Of a stretch of 64,000 nt of DNA, positions 16,841-25,871 are shown piece after piece. Source of the DNA: Planctomycetota bacterium. Lineage in GTDB: Bacteria > Planctomycetota > UBA1135 > UBA2386. The stretch lies in the NCBI GenBank assembly GCA_016716265.1, contig JADJWQ010000001.1, positions 1,550,001 through 1,614,000 on the forward strand. The letters run 5' to 3'. The notes under the pieces were generated by a model. It saw only the letters and a list, made by a program, of their open reading frames with translations. It was not told where the DNA came from and did not search any database. The translations under genes were made by a program, and so were the position numbers. Position 1 is the first letter of the stretch, and every line of letters begins with the position of its first letter.

Positions 16841-18133
16841 ATGCCCATCGTCCTCGCGCTCGCCGCGCTCACCGCCGCGGCCGCGCCCTCGCCCGCGGAC
16901 CTCGCGCGACCACAGGAGCCGCCGACCTTCGCGACCCCGATCCGCCTGCTCGCCGACGGCAAACCGCTCGGCCAGCGGCTCCCCTACCCGTCGCCACGCC
17001 GCTACGACATCGACGGCGACGGCGAGACCGAGCTCGTCATCGGCGACCTCCCCGGCCGGGTGCAGGTCGCCGACAAGCTCGGTGACGATCCCGCCACCTG
17101 GAGCGCGCTCCGGCCGTTCGAGACCGACGGGCGCCCGCTGAAGTTCCACAACTGGTGATGCATCGGCATGGGTTCACAGTTCGTGGACCTCGACGCGGAT
17201 GGCCGGATCGACTTCTTCAGCGCGACCTTCGACGGCTCGCCACACGTGGCGTACGGCGTCGACGGCGGCTTCGCCGAGCCGACACACGTGCTCGACCGCA
17301 ATGGTAGGCGGGTCCTGTTGGACCAGTACTGGGACTACGACGCCAAGAAGTGGACCAATGTCGGCGGTGGCGCGGAGGGCCACTGCATCTCCGCCCTGCT
17401 GTTCGACTGGGACGCCGACGGCGACTTCGACCTGCTGCTCGGCGACAAGAACCACGGCAACCTGTACCTGCAGCTCAACGAAGGTCGGGCGGGCGAGCCC
17501 GCCTTCGCCGGTCACAGCGCGCCCGTGCTGGCCGACGGCGCCCCGTTCGCGTTGGAGGGGGGAATGACCGCACCGCAGCTCGTCGACTGGGACGGCGATG
17601 GGCTGGTCGACATCGTCGCCGGCAGCTTCGGCGACCCGTACGGCGGCAAGCCGCCGGGTGGCGTCTACCTGTACCGGAACGTCGGCACGGCCGGAGCGCC
17701 GGTATTCGCCGGCGCCGTGCCGCTGATCCCACCGACTGCGACCACCGGCCACGAGGCCGAGCGGCCGAACGTCGGTCTGTATCCGGACGCGACGGACTAC
17801 GACGGCGACGGCGACCTCGACCTGGTGGTCGGCGGCTATGCGATCTGGACACCCGCGCCACCCGAGATGACCGACGCGAAGCGCGCACGGCTCACCGAGC
17901 TGAAGGACGAGCTGGCGAAGGTGGACGCGAAGGTCCGCGAGAGCGTCGAGGCGATGCGCCGGTCGACCGCCGGGCTCGACGAGGAGGCACAGTCGGCCCG
18001 GCTGCGTGAGCTGCTGCAGGGCGCCGAGCACCGCGCGCTGACCGCGCACCGCAAGGAGATCGCCGACGAGATCGAGACGCTCGACCCGCGCCAGAAGCGC
18101 GAGGCCGGCGTCTGGGTCTTCCTGCGGCAGTGA
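16841..18133 (+). CDS. Exported FG-GAP/VCBS protein interrupted by one in-frame TGA (possible selenoprotein or nonsense allele)
   Basis: One frame encodes a signal peptide (MPIVLALAALTAAAAPSPAD), then repeated calcium-loop motifs DIDGDGETE, DLDADGRID, DWDADGDFD, DWDGDGLVD and DYDGDGDLD of FG-GAP/VCBS propellers, and a C-terminal coiled coil (KRARLTELKDELAKVDAKV). The only break is TGA at 17156-17158 (codon 106): PLKFHNW, stop, CIGMGSQFVDLD. Both sides are clearly coding and in the same frame, with no frameshift. A stem-loop (17171-17189) follows at the spacing expected of a bacterial SECIS element. Either the TGA is read as selenocysteine beside the cysteine, or the gene carries a single nonsense mutation. 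A restart at ATG 17168 would lack a signal peptide. The total length would be 430 residues. Confidence 0.75.
17171..17189 (+). promoter_or_regulatory. Stem-loop just after the in-frame TGA, bacterial-SECIS-like
   Basis: GGTTCAC-AGTTC-GTGGACC forms a 7-bp stem (one G-U pair) with a 5-base loop. The loop begins 19 bases after the TGA and has G as its second base. That fits published general features of bacterial SECIS elements (apical loop 16-37 bases after UGA, G among the first two loop bases). Confidence 0.4.
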
Positions 18134-18140
18134 CGGTCGG

Positions 18141-18171
18141 GCGGGCGTGGTCGCCGTCCGACCACGCCCGC
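18141..18171 (+). terminator. Perfect 13-bp hairpin after the FG-GAP gene
   Basis: GCGGGCGTGGTCG and CGACCACGCCCGC flank the 5-base loop CCGTC. It begins 8 bases after the stop codon. There is no T-tract, so it is an intrinsic-terminator-like or RNA-stabilising hairpin. Confidence 0.6.
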
Positions 18172-18335
18172 ACCACCGTTGCCAGCGCGCCCACCCGGAC
18201 GCGGGCACCACCGCGGCTCGGGTCGCTCGCGGTCGTGCAGCGCGACCCGAGCCCGACTGCGAGGCCCTCCACGCGGCCCGGTCGGGTACGCTCGGGCGCT
18301 CTCGCCTGCCTCCTCCCCCGGCCGCTCTCCTCCCC

Positions 18336-18827
18336 ATGTCCACCCGCATCGCCTGGGCCGCCCTGCTGGGCGCGCTCCTGTGCGGCGCTGCGCTCGGCTT
18401 CGGCCGCGCACCCGCTCCCGACCCGCAGGATCCCGCCGCCGCGACGCAGGCGCCGACCGGGAGCCTGCTGCTGACCGTCGAGATCGACAGCGCCGGCGTG
18501 CGCGTGCTCGAAGCGACGCGCAAGCCCGCGCTCGCGTTCCGCGCACCGCGCCACGCCGACGACATGCCGTTCCGCTGGACGCTGCGCGACGCCGAGGCCG
18601 AGAGCCTCGCGACCGGCGGCTTCGACCCGTTCCGCATCTGCCTCGATCCCGCCCACGCCGGCCAGGCGCCGCACTTCGAGGGCGACGTCATCGTGCCGCA
18701 CGTCGCGCACTTCAACGTCAAGATCCCGGCGCTCGCCGGCGCCGCGACGATCGAGTTCGGCCACCGCGACGACGGTGGCGTCCGCCCGTTCGGCTCGGCG
18801 CGCTTCGCCGAGATGGCCATCCGCTGA
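18336..18827 (+). CDS. Small exported or membrane-anchored protein upstream of an M64 peptidase
   Basis: This is a 163-residue protein with an N-terminal hydrophobic segment (AWAALLGALLCGAALGFG) that is a signal peptide or anchor, then a proline/alanine linker and a beta-rich domain (GSLLLTVEIDSAGVRVLEAT, FRWTLRDAEAES, HFNVKIPALAGAATIEF). I do not recognise a named domain. It ends 13 bases before the M64 peptidase start, so the two are almost certainly co-transcribed and may act together, for example as partner or inhibitor; this is inference from position. A TACGCT box upstream and the 13-bp hairpin before it mark the unit's 5' boundary. Confidence 0.7.
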   Translation: MSTRIAWAALLGALLCGAALGFGRAPAPDPQDPAAATQAPTGSLLLTVEIDSAGVRVLEATRKPALAFRAPRHADDMPFRWTLRDAEAESLATGGFDPFRICLDPAHAGQAPHFEGDVIVPHVAHFNVKIPALAGAATIEFGHRDDGGVRPFGSARFAEMAIR

Positions 18828-18840
18828 GGAGCACAATGCG

Positions 18841-21800
18841 ATGAAGACCACGCTCCTCACGTTCGCCGCGGCCCTCGCGGTCGCCCCGCTCTGCGCCCAG
18901 CACGTCCGCACGGTCGTCCAGAACGGCCCCAGCGACGAGCTCTACGACATGGTCATCCTCGGCGACGGCTACCTCGCATCCGACGAGGCCCAGTTCGACG
19001 CCGACGTCCTCGACATCGTCAACTACTTCCGGACCAACCCGACCAAGTTCCCGTACGGCGCCTACTTCAACCTCTACAACGTCCACACGGTCTTCCGCGC
19101 CTCCAACGAGCGCGGCGCGGACAAGCCGCCGCTGAACATCTTCGTCGATACCGCCTACGACGCGAGCTACTGGACCGGTGGCACCGAGCGCTGCCTGTAC
19201 ATCGGCAATACGGCGCGCGCCTCGGCCGACGCGGCGCTCGCGCCGGACACCGACGGGCGCGTCATCGTCATCGTCAACGATTCCAAGTACGGCGGCTGCG
19301 CGGGCACCTTCAGCGTCTGCTACAACGGCACGTCGATGGAGGAGGTGCAAGCGCACGAGTGGGGTCACTCGTTCGGGGGGCTCGCCGACGAGTACGACTA
19401 CGGCCGGACCGGCACGTACAGCGGGCCGGAGCCGTCGCAGCCGAACATCACGGCCGACCCGACCGGCGCCCGCAAATGGGCACCGTGGCTCGGTTTCGCC
19501 GGCCCCCACGGCACGGTCGGAGCGTACGTCGGCGCGGGCTACTACCAGACCGGCCTGTACCGGCCCGAGCCCGACTGCGAGATGCGCTCGCTGAGCCGCT
19601 ACTTCTGCACCGTCTGCCGGCAGCAGATGATCCTGCGCTTCAACCAGGAGTGCGTGATGTTCGCGCAGCCGACCCCATCGCCGATCGCCGCCCAGCGCGG
19701 CGGCAGCGTGCAGATCGGCTTCACGAACCGCATCGCCGGCCGGCCGCACGCGATCGATTGGCGCGTCGACGGCGGCCCCTGGCAGGCCGGGACCGCGAGC
19801 TTCACCTGGAACGTCGGTGCCGCGAGCTCCGGCGCACACACGATCGAGGCGCGGCTCACCGACACGAGCGCGGAGGTTCGCCAGGACCCGCGCGGCGACC
19901 TGGTGCACTTGCACGCGTGGCGCGTCGACGTCACGCCGAGCCTTCTCGACGCCGGCATCACCGAGGTGCTCCCGGCGCGCGCCGGGAGCGCGGAGGGCGA
20001 CTCCGCGACGACCGATCCGTTCGCCGGCACCAGCGCGCTACGCGCGATGTACTCCTATGCGAGCGCCGCGGCCCGCAGGACGGCACCCGTGCACGTGCGC
20101 GCGGTCGCGCTGCGCCCGGACAGCTCCGCCGTGACGTTCGCCGGCGCGACCTGGGATCTGGCGCTCGACGTGTCGACCGGCCGCAACGCGCCGGGTGCGC
20201 TGTCGCGCACGTTCGACGCGAACCACGGCGGCGATCGGGCGCGCGTGTTCGACGGTCCACTGACGATTCCCGCACAGACGCTCGGTGCGACGCCGCGGCC
20301 GTTCTCGTTGATCGTGCCGTTCGCCGAGCCGTTCGCGTGGAATCCGTCATCCGGTCCGTTGCTGCTCGACCTGCGGCTCCGCTCGCGCCTGTCCGGCGCC
20401 GGCGTGACGACCGACGCGGCGACGGCGATCCGTGGTGACGTCAGCCGCATCGCGAACCTCGGCGACCCCAATGCGACGACCGCGAACTTCCCCGCCAGCG
20501 GCGTGGCGACGAGCGCGCCCGTCGTCGAGCTGATCCTCGACCTCGAGGTGTCGCCCGACGCCAACGCGCTGGTCGAAGGGCCGACGTGGAACACGCTCGG
20601 TTTCGCTTCGAACGTCCCCCAGCGGCTGATGGAGATCCGCGATGGCGCGACCTTCGGCGCGACCGGCGGCAGGCACCTGGTGACGGCACTCGCGTGGCGT
20701 CCCGACGCCGGCCAGGCGTGGCCCGGCGGCCGCGCCATCGACATGCGCGTCGAGATGTCGACCGGCGCGCCGAACCTGTCCACGGCGACGAACACGACGT
20801 TCGACCTGAACCACGGCGCCGACCGCCGGACCGTGTTCGAGGGCATCTGGACGCCACCGGCGTCGCCGTCCGGCGGGCTCGCGCCGTTCGTCCTGCGGCT
20901 CGATCTGCAGCGACCGTTCGAGTTCGACCCCGCGAGCGGCTCGCTGGTCGTCGACCTGCACATCCGCGGCGCGACCGGCACGGCCGGCGTCGCGAGCGAC
21001 GCGGTGGCGCCGGCGACCGGCCTCCGCACGCTGTGGAGCTTCGGTGACCCGAACGGACCGACCGCGATCCTGAACCAGGTCACGACGTCGGTGATCGGCC
21101 TGGTCGCCGTGCCGCAGCCGGTGCTGCCCGAGTCCGCCGACGCCATCCCGGGCAATGCGCAGCTGTCGCGGCCGTTCGGCGTCGCCGGCGCCACGCGGTC
21201 GATGACCGCCTACGCGCCGGCCGTGCTCGGCGCGACCGAACCGGTCGAGATCACGCACCTGAGCTGGCGTGTGCGCACCGGGCCGGTGCAACCGGTCACC
21301 TGGCGCGCGCGGATCGACCTGTCGTCGGGCGGTGCCCTGCCGCTCGGCGCGACGTTCGATCCGAACCACGGCGCCGATCGCACGACGGTGTTCGACGGTC
21401 GGTTCAGCGCGACGCGCAGTGCCGCGGGCGCGTTCAGCGTGGAGGTCGCGCTCGACACGCCGTTCCGCTGGGACCCGAGCCGCGGGCCGCTGATCGTCGA
21501 CGTCCGCAAGCAGGCCGAGCTCGGCGGCGCGGTCGCGTTCACGCTCGATGCCGTCGACTCGGCATCGCTGTCGTTCGCGGCGCACACGACGGACGCCAAT
21601 GCGGCCGTGGCCGACCGCCCGATCGCGGCGCGCGGCCAGGTCGTCCGGCTCGGCGGCACGGTGCCCGCCAATGCGCTCGCGACGCCGTACGGCGCCGGGT
21701 GCGGCGGCACGACGCCCGTCGTGCACGGCTCGACCGGCCTGCCGTGGCTCGGCAATGCCGGCTTCGAGCTCGCGGCGTTCGACGCCCGCGCGCAGGCGAG

Positions 21801-22062
21801 CGCCGCGGTGGTGCTCGGGATCGGTCGGGTCGCCACGCCGCTCGACCCGCTCGGCTACGGCGGCTGCACGCTGCTGACCGACGCGGTCCTCGGGACGATC
21901 GCCGCCACCACCGATGCGTCCGGCACCGCGACCGCACCGGCCGCGATCCCGGGCGATCCGACGCTCGCCGGCGTCACGCTGACCAGCCAGTGGCTGGTCC
22001 TCGACCCCGCCGGCGTGCGCGGCCTCGCGCTCAGCGACGGCCTCGAGATCGAGGCGCGCTGA
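18841..22062 (+). CDS. Exported M64 (IgA-type) metallopeptidase with three repeat domains and shared C-terminal module
   Basis: This is a 1073-residue protein. The signal peptide is MKTTLLTFAAALAVAPLCAQ. The catalytic domain starts with DMVILGDGYLASDEAQFDAD and carries HEWGHSFGGLADEY at 172-185, the HExxHxxGxxD zinc signature of family M64 peptidases (IgA peptidase M64). Three copies of a beta-domain follow. They are marked by TFDANHGGDRARVFDG (about 458), TFDLNHGADRRTVFEG (about 654) and TFDPNHGADRTTVFDG (about 839), each followed by a PFxWDP-SGPLxxD strand. The last 120 residues are the shared C-terminal module (YGAGCGGTTPV...GYGGCTLL). An extracellular protease is expected; substrates are unknown. 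A palindromic terminator-like hairpin follows the stop. Confidence 0.92.
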   Translation: MKTTLLTFAAALAVAPLCAQHVRTVVQNGPSDELYDMVILGDGYLASDEAQFDADVLDIVNYFRTNPTKFPYGAYFNLYNVHTVFRASNERGADKPPLNIFVDTAYDASYWTGGTERCLYIGNTARASADAALAPDTDGRVIVIVNDSKYGGCAGTFSVCYNGTSMEEVQAHEWGHSFGGLADEYDYGRTGTYSGPEPSQPNITADPTGARKWAPWLGFAGPHGTVGAYVGAGYYQTGLYRPEPDCEMRSLSRYFCTVCRQQMILRFNQECVMFAQPTPSPIAAQRGGSVQIGFTNRIAGRPHAIDWRVDGGPWQAGTASFTWNVGAASSGAHTIEARLTDTSAEVRQDPRGDLVHLHAWRVDVTPSLLDAGITEVLPARAGSAEGDSATTDPFAGTSALRAMYSYASAAARRTAPVHVRAVALRPDSSAVTFAGATWDLALDVSTGRNAPGALSRTFDANHGGDRARVFDGPLTIPAQTLGATPRPFSLIVPFAEPFAWNPSSGPLLLDLRLRSRLSGAGVTTDAATAIRGDVSRIANLGDPNATTANFPASGVATSAPVVELILDLEVSPDANALVEGPTWNTLGFASNVPQRLMEIRDGATFGATGGRHLVTALAWRPDAGQAWPGGRAIDMRVEMSTGAPNLSTATNTTFDLNHGADRRTVFEGIWTPPASPSGGLAPFVLRLDLQRPFEFDPASGSLVVDLHIRGATGTAGVASDAVAPATGLRTLWSFGDPNGPTAILNQVTTSVIGLVAVPQPVLPESADAIPGNAQLSRPFGVAGATRSMTAYAPAVLGATEPVEITHLSWRVRTGPVQPVTWRARIDLSSGGALPLGATFDPNHGADRTTVFDGRFSATRSAAGAFSVEVALDTPFRWDPSRGPLIVDVRKQAELGGAVAFTLDAVDSASLSFAAHTTDANAAVADRPIAARGQVVRLGGTVPANALATPYGAGCGGTTPVVHGSTGLPWLGNAGFELAAFDARAQASAAVVLGIGRVATPLDPLGYGGCTLLTDAVLGTIAATTDASGTATAPAAIPGDPTLAGVTLTSQWLVLDPAGVRGLALSDGLEIEAR

Positions 22063-22083
22063 CCGACGTCGGCGGCGCCTCCC

Positions 22084-22108
22084 GGCCGGCCGCGGGTGGC
22101 GGCCGGCC
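22084..22108 (+). terminator. Perfect 10-bp hairpin after the M64 gene
   Basis: GGCCGGCCGC and GCGGCCGGCC surround the loop GGGTG, 21 bases after the stop. There is no T-tract. Confidence 0.55.
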
Positions 22109-22149
22109 CGCGCTTGCGGCGGGCGCCCCGCCGGACGAGAACGGCGGCC

Positions 22150-22620
22150 ATGACCATGATCGGCAAGCGCGCTCCCGCCTTCACGCTGCAGAACCAGGAC
22201 GGCGAGAAGGTCCGGCTCTCGGGACTCTCCGGCCGCTGGGTCGTCCTCTACTTCTACCCGCGCGACGACACGCCGGGCTGCACGACCGAGGCCTGCGACT
22301 TCACCGCGAGCATCGCGGACTTCGAGGGGCTCGACGCCGTCGTGCTCGGCTGCAGCCCCGACTCGATCGAGAGCCACCGCAAGTTCGTCGACAAGCACTC
22401 GCTGCGGATCGACCTGCTCAGCGACCCGGACCATGAGGTCATGGAGAAATACGGGGCGTGGGGCGAGAAGAGCCTGTACGGCAAGACGTCGATGGGCGTG
22501 ATCCGCTCGACGGTCCTGATCGACCCGACCGGCAAGGTCGCGCACCATTGGCCGAAGGTGCAGGCCAAGGGCCACGCCGACAAGGTCCGGGAGAAGCTCG
22601 CCGAGCTGCGGCAGGGCTGA
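22150..22620 (+). CDS. bcp: Thioredoxin-dependent peroxiredoxin, Bcp/PrxQ
   Basis: This is a 156-residue cytoplasmic enzyme that reduces hydroperoxides with thioredoxin as electron donor. DTPGCTTEACDF places the peroxidatic cysteine at C44 and the resolving cysteine five residues later at C49, the arrangement of E. coli Bcp. The preceding LYFYPRDDT and the later SPDSIESHRKFVDKHSL and LLSDPDHEVMEKYGAWGEK are typical of the family. Length is normal. Either of the two starts MTMIG or MIG would serve; the first ATG is used. The gene stands alone between two hairpins and the convergent sigma-factor fusion. Confidence 0.95.
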   Translation: MTMIGKRAPAFTLQNQDGEKVRLSGLSGRWVVLYFYPRDDTPGCTTEACDFTASIADFEGLDAVVLGCSPDSIESHRKFVDKHSLRIDLLSDPDHEVMEKYGAWGEKSLYGKTSMGVIRSTVLIDPTGKVAHHWPKVQAKGHADKVREKLAELRQG

Positions 22621-22635
22621 CCGCGGGCGCGCGCG

Positions 22636-25600
22636 TCAGCGCGGGAACGCCACGTCGGTCCGCGCGCCGGCGGCGACCTCGAACGAGCGGACGCGCACGA
22701 CGTCGAGCGGTGCGCCGCTCCGCGCCGACTCGACGAGCTCGTCCTGCTTCGGTGCGCGCTCGAGAGCCGCAGCACCCGCGGGCACGTCGCGCAGCGTGAC
22801 GGCGCCCGCCCCGTCGAGCGCGAAGCGCACCGTCGCTCCGCCGGGATCGCAGCGCAGGAACGCGAATGGCGCGACCCAGGTCGCCCGCACATCGGCGTCA
22901 GGGACGTCGGCCACGACGACCGTGCCGGTCGCCGGCCAGTCGAGGTCGGCGCGCACGACGCCGTCCTGCAATGCGACCTCCGCTTCGATGCGGAGTCCGG
23001 CGTGTTCGACGACCACCCGGTGCGGCCCCGCCGCCAGGTGCTCGAGTCGCGCGCTGCCGGCGGCGTCGAGCGTGCCGTGCGCCCAGCTCTGCGGCGCGTC
23101 GCCGACCGGCGTGGCGCTCGCCGCCACTTCGACGCGAGCGCCGGCGAGCGAGCGACCACCGACGCGCACGCGCAGATCGAGTGCTGCACTGCCCGCAGCG
23201 CCGGACGCCAGATCGAACACGGTGGTCGCCCCCGCGAACACCTCGCAATCCGTCGGCACCACGCGGTGCGGTGGCAGCGGCAGCGAGGTCGCGAACTGCT
23301 GGCCCGGCTGCTGCTCGACCGCCATCAGCCTCACCCGGTAGCGACCGGGCTGCACGCGTTCGAAGCGATAGCGGCCGTCGGCGTCAACGCGGGCACTGCG
23401 CGCGAAGCCGTCGCCGCGCGAGATGCCGACGGTCGGGCCGGCGCCCGCCGCGGCCCGGCCCTCCAACACGCCGCCCTGGTCGAGCCGCAGCTCGACGGCA
23501 TCCGCGACGGCACCGACCGGCAGCTCCTCGGATTCGGCGACCGCGAAGCCGTCGGCGACCGCGCGCACGCACACCGCTACGTCGTCGCGCCAGGTCAGCT
23601 CGTAGCGGCCGTCCGCGCCGGTCAGCGCACGGTCGAGCGGCGCCGGATCGAGCCACACCGGGAAGCCGTCGATCTCGGTCCGGAAGCGCGCGCGGCGATG
23701 CAGCGTGAGCTCCGCCCCGGCGACCGGCATGCCACCGGCGACGACGCGGCCCGCGACCGTCGCACACGGCTCGAGCGCGACAGCGAGCCGCGCGCCGACC
23801 GCCGCCGGCGCGAGCGGGCCGATCCGGGCCGCACGGTGCCCGGGCGCGCGCACCGACACGACGAACGCGGTCGCCGGGACGCGCAGAGCGACGGTGCCCT
23901 CCGCCGGCACCTCGCGCAGCGACTGCAGCAGCTCGCCGGAGTCCGGGCCGCCGAACATCGCGCCGAGCGCACTGTCGGGCAACCCGCGCACGACGACCTC
24001 GACCGCTTCCGTGACGGGACCGCGCGGCGACCGCAGCTCGAGCGCCAGGGCGCGCGGCGGCGAGAAGCGCGCTTCGAGATCCGCGCCGGCCTGCACGTCC
24101 TCGATCGCGAGCGGCGCGTAGCGGTCACCCGGGTCGGTCACCACGACGCGGAACGGTCCCGCCCCGGCCGGATGCCAGAATACCTCGCCGCGCTCGTCGG
24201 CGGTCGTGCCCGTGGTCGACCGCCAGCCGTCCTCGAGCCGCACCATCGCCCAGCGCACCGGTGCACCAGCGGGCTCGCGCACCTGGATGCGGATCCGGCG
24301 GCGCGGGTCGACCGGCGGCGCGACGCGCAGCTCGACGCCGCGGAGCTCGCCGCCGTCGAGCGCGAGCTCCACGCTGCCGCGGAGCCAGTCGCGGTCCGTC
24401 GACGAGCCGAGCTCGGCGACGACCTGCAGGCCGCCGCGGGCGAGCCCGTCGAGGCGGAAGCGGCCGTCGTCGTCGCTGGTGTCGGAGGCGGCGCCGGTGC
24501 GGTCCTGGCTCGCCATCCGCAACCCGCCGCCGACGTCGATGTCGGGGCCGTGACCCGCGACCCGCACGTCGGCACCCGCGACCGGGCGGCCCGTCTCGTC
24601 GATCACGCGACCCGATACCGCGGCCCCGGGCTCGAGGCGCAGCGTGCCGAGATCGACGTGGGTCCCCGGCGCGAGCACGACCGAGCGGGCGATGCGCGCG
24701 AAGTCGACGTGCGTCGCGACGAGCGCCGCGCTCGCTGCCGGGCTGCCCGGCACCGACAGCTCGACCCGCCCGTCGGCATCCGAGCGCGCCGCGAGGTCGC
24801 CCGGCAGGTCGTCGCACGCGAGTCGCACGCCCGCGACCGCACGTCCGACCGGGTCGACGAATCGCGCGCGCACGACGGTCGGCGCTGCCAGCGCCGGCGC
24901 ATCGGCCGCGGCCGGAGCGACCGGTCCACCCGGCGGCGCGGCGCCGGGCACCTCGCTGCGGCCGGGCGCCGGGTCGTCGCGCGACGGATCGATCGTCGCT
25001 CGGGCGGCGGCGTCGTCCGCCGACTCCGGTGTCGGCGCCGGCACGACGCGCACCACGGTGCCCGAGGCGAGCCACGCGAACAGCAGCAGCGCGAGTGCGC
25101 CGAGCACCTGCACGAAGGTCTTCATCGTCAGCAGTCCTCCCAGGGAAGTGGTCAGGAGGACTCCGGCGGCGGCCCGCGCGCCGGGCGACCATGCCGCGAG
25201 CGGCAGCAGCGCGCGACACCACGCGCGCCGGTCGCCATCCGAGCCGGCCTCGAGCCGCGCGCGCAGGAGCCGCCGCGCCTCGGCGAGCCGCCACCGCACG
25301 GTGCCCGCCGGCACACCCTGGCGCGCGGCGATCTGCGTCGGTGACAGACCGTCGAAGTAGCACCACAGCACCGTCTGGCGCAGCGGCTCGGCGAGCGTGA
25401 GCACCGCCTCGCCGAGCCGCTGGTGCGCCTCGGCGCGGGCGACGACCTCGTCCGCCGGCTCCCCGCCGGCGCGCTCCGCCGACGCGCGGGCGCGCTCCTC
25501 GCGCCACTCGCGTCGCAGCTCACCGCGCTGCCGGCGGCCGGCGAGCCGGCGCACCACCCGCGCGATCCACGGCCGCAGCGGCCGATCCGCCTGCGGCGGG

Positions 25601-25752
25601 CGGCGCAATGCCGCGAGCCAGAGCTCCTGCACGACGTCGTCCGCCGCCGCCGCGTCCTCGACGAGCCGGCGCGCGAGGCGCTGCGCCCAACCCGCGTGGG
25701 TCAGGAGCTCGTCGAGGGGCAGGGCCGGGGAGGGTGGGGTCGCGGAGCTCAC
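22636..25752 (-). CDS. ECF sigma factor fused through a membrane segment to a large carboxypeptidase-regulatory-like domain protein
   Basis: One open frame of 1038 codons. Residues 1-175 are an ECF sigma factor: region 2 (ADDVVQELWLAALRR, then LRPWIARVVRRLAGRRQR) and region 4 with a helix-turn-helix (LSPTQIAARQGVPAGTVRWRL). A hydrophobic stretch at 196-209 and a strong membrane segment at about 212-231 (TFVQVLGALALLLFAWLASG) follow. The rest is a chain of beta-sandwich domains of the carboxypeptidase regulatory-like/SdrD-B type (GRVIDETGRPVAGADVRV, GRVVAGGMPVAGAELTL, DGRYRFERVQPGRYRV). The start is GTG 25752. If made whole it would be a membrane-tethered sigma factor with an outward sensory region. 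An internal ATG at 25125 with its own ribosome site would yield the exported part alone. Confidence 0.85.
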   Translation of the reverse strand: MSSATPPSPALPLDELLTHAGWAQRLARRLVEDAAAADDVVQELWLAALRRPPQADRPLRPWIARVVRRLAGRRQRGELRREWREERARASAERAGGEPADEVVARAEAHQRLGEAVLTLAEPLRQTVLWCYFDGLSPTQIAARQGVPAGTVRWRLAEARRLLRARLEAGSDGDRRAWCRALLPLAAWSPGARAAAGVLLTTSLGGLLTMKTFVQVLGALALLLFAWLASGTVVRVVPAPTPESADDAAARATIDPSRDDPAPGRSEVPGAAPPGGPVAPAAADAPALAAPTVVRARFVDPVGRAVAGVRLACDDLPGDLAARSDADGRVELSVPGSPAASAALVATHVDFARIARSVVLAPGTHVDLGTLRLEPGAAVSGRVIDETGRPVAGADVRVAGHGPDIDVGGGLRMASQDRTGAASDTSDDDGRFRLDGLARGGLQVVAELGSSTDRDWLRGSVELALDGGELRGVELRVAPPVDPRRRIRIQVREPAGAPVRWAMVRLEDGWRSTTGTTADERGEVFWHPAGAGPFRVVVTDPGDRYAPLAIEDVQAGADLEARFSPPRALALELRSPRGPVTEAVEVVVRGLPDSALGAMFGGPDSGELLQSLREVPAEGTVALRVPATAFVVSVRAPGHRAARIGPLAPAAVGARLAVALEPCATVAGRVVAGGMPVAGAELTLHRRARFRTEIDGFPVWLDPAPLDRALTGADGRYELTWRDDVAVCVRAVADGFAVAESEELPVGAVADAVELRLDQGGVLEGRAAAGAGPTVGISRGDGFARSARVDADGRYRFERVQPGRYRVRLMAVEQQPGQQFATSLPLPPHRVVPTDCEVFAGATTVFDLASGAAGSAALDLRVRVGGRSLAGARVEVAASATPVGDAPQSWAHGTLDAAGSARLEHLAAGPHRVVVEHAGLRIEAEVALQDGVVRADLDWPATGTVVVADVPDADVRATWVAPFAFLRCDPGGATVRFALDGAGAVTLRDVPAGAAALERAPKQDELVESARSGAPLDVVRVRSFEVAAGARTDVAFPR
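25123..25140 (-). promoter_or_regulatory. Internal ribosome site and ATG inside the sigma-factor fusion
   Basis: On the coding strand GGAGG (25136-25140) stands 10 bases before ATG 25125 (codon 210). That ATG opens a perfect signal-peptide-like sequence, MKTFVQVLGALALLLFAWLA. This is unusual inside a continuous frame and suggests a second, exported product. Confidence 0.5.
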
Positions 25753-25871
25753 GTCGGATTCGTCCTCGGCCTCCTGCTGCCCGCCGCGGTCGCGAGCGTT
25801 GGCAGAAAGTCGGGCCGCGCGCGCCGCGGCGCACGGATGACGGCCGACGCATCGTCCGGGATGATCCGGCC

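Noticed and set aside
17168..18133. Separate gene starting at ATG 17168
   Set aside because: No ribosome site and no signal peptide. The sequence continues the same FG-GAP protein as the frame before the TGA.
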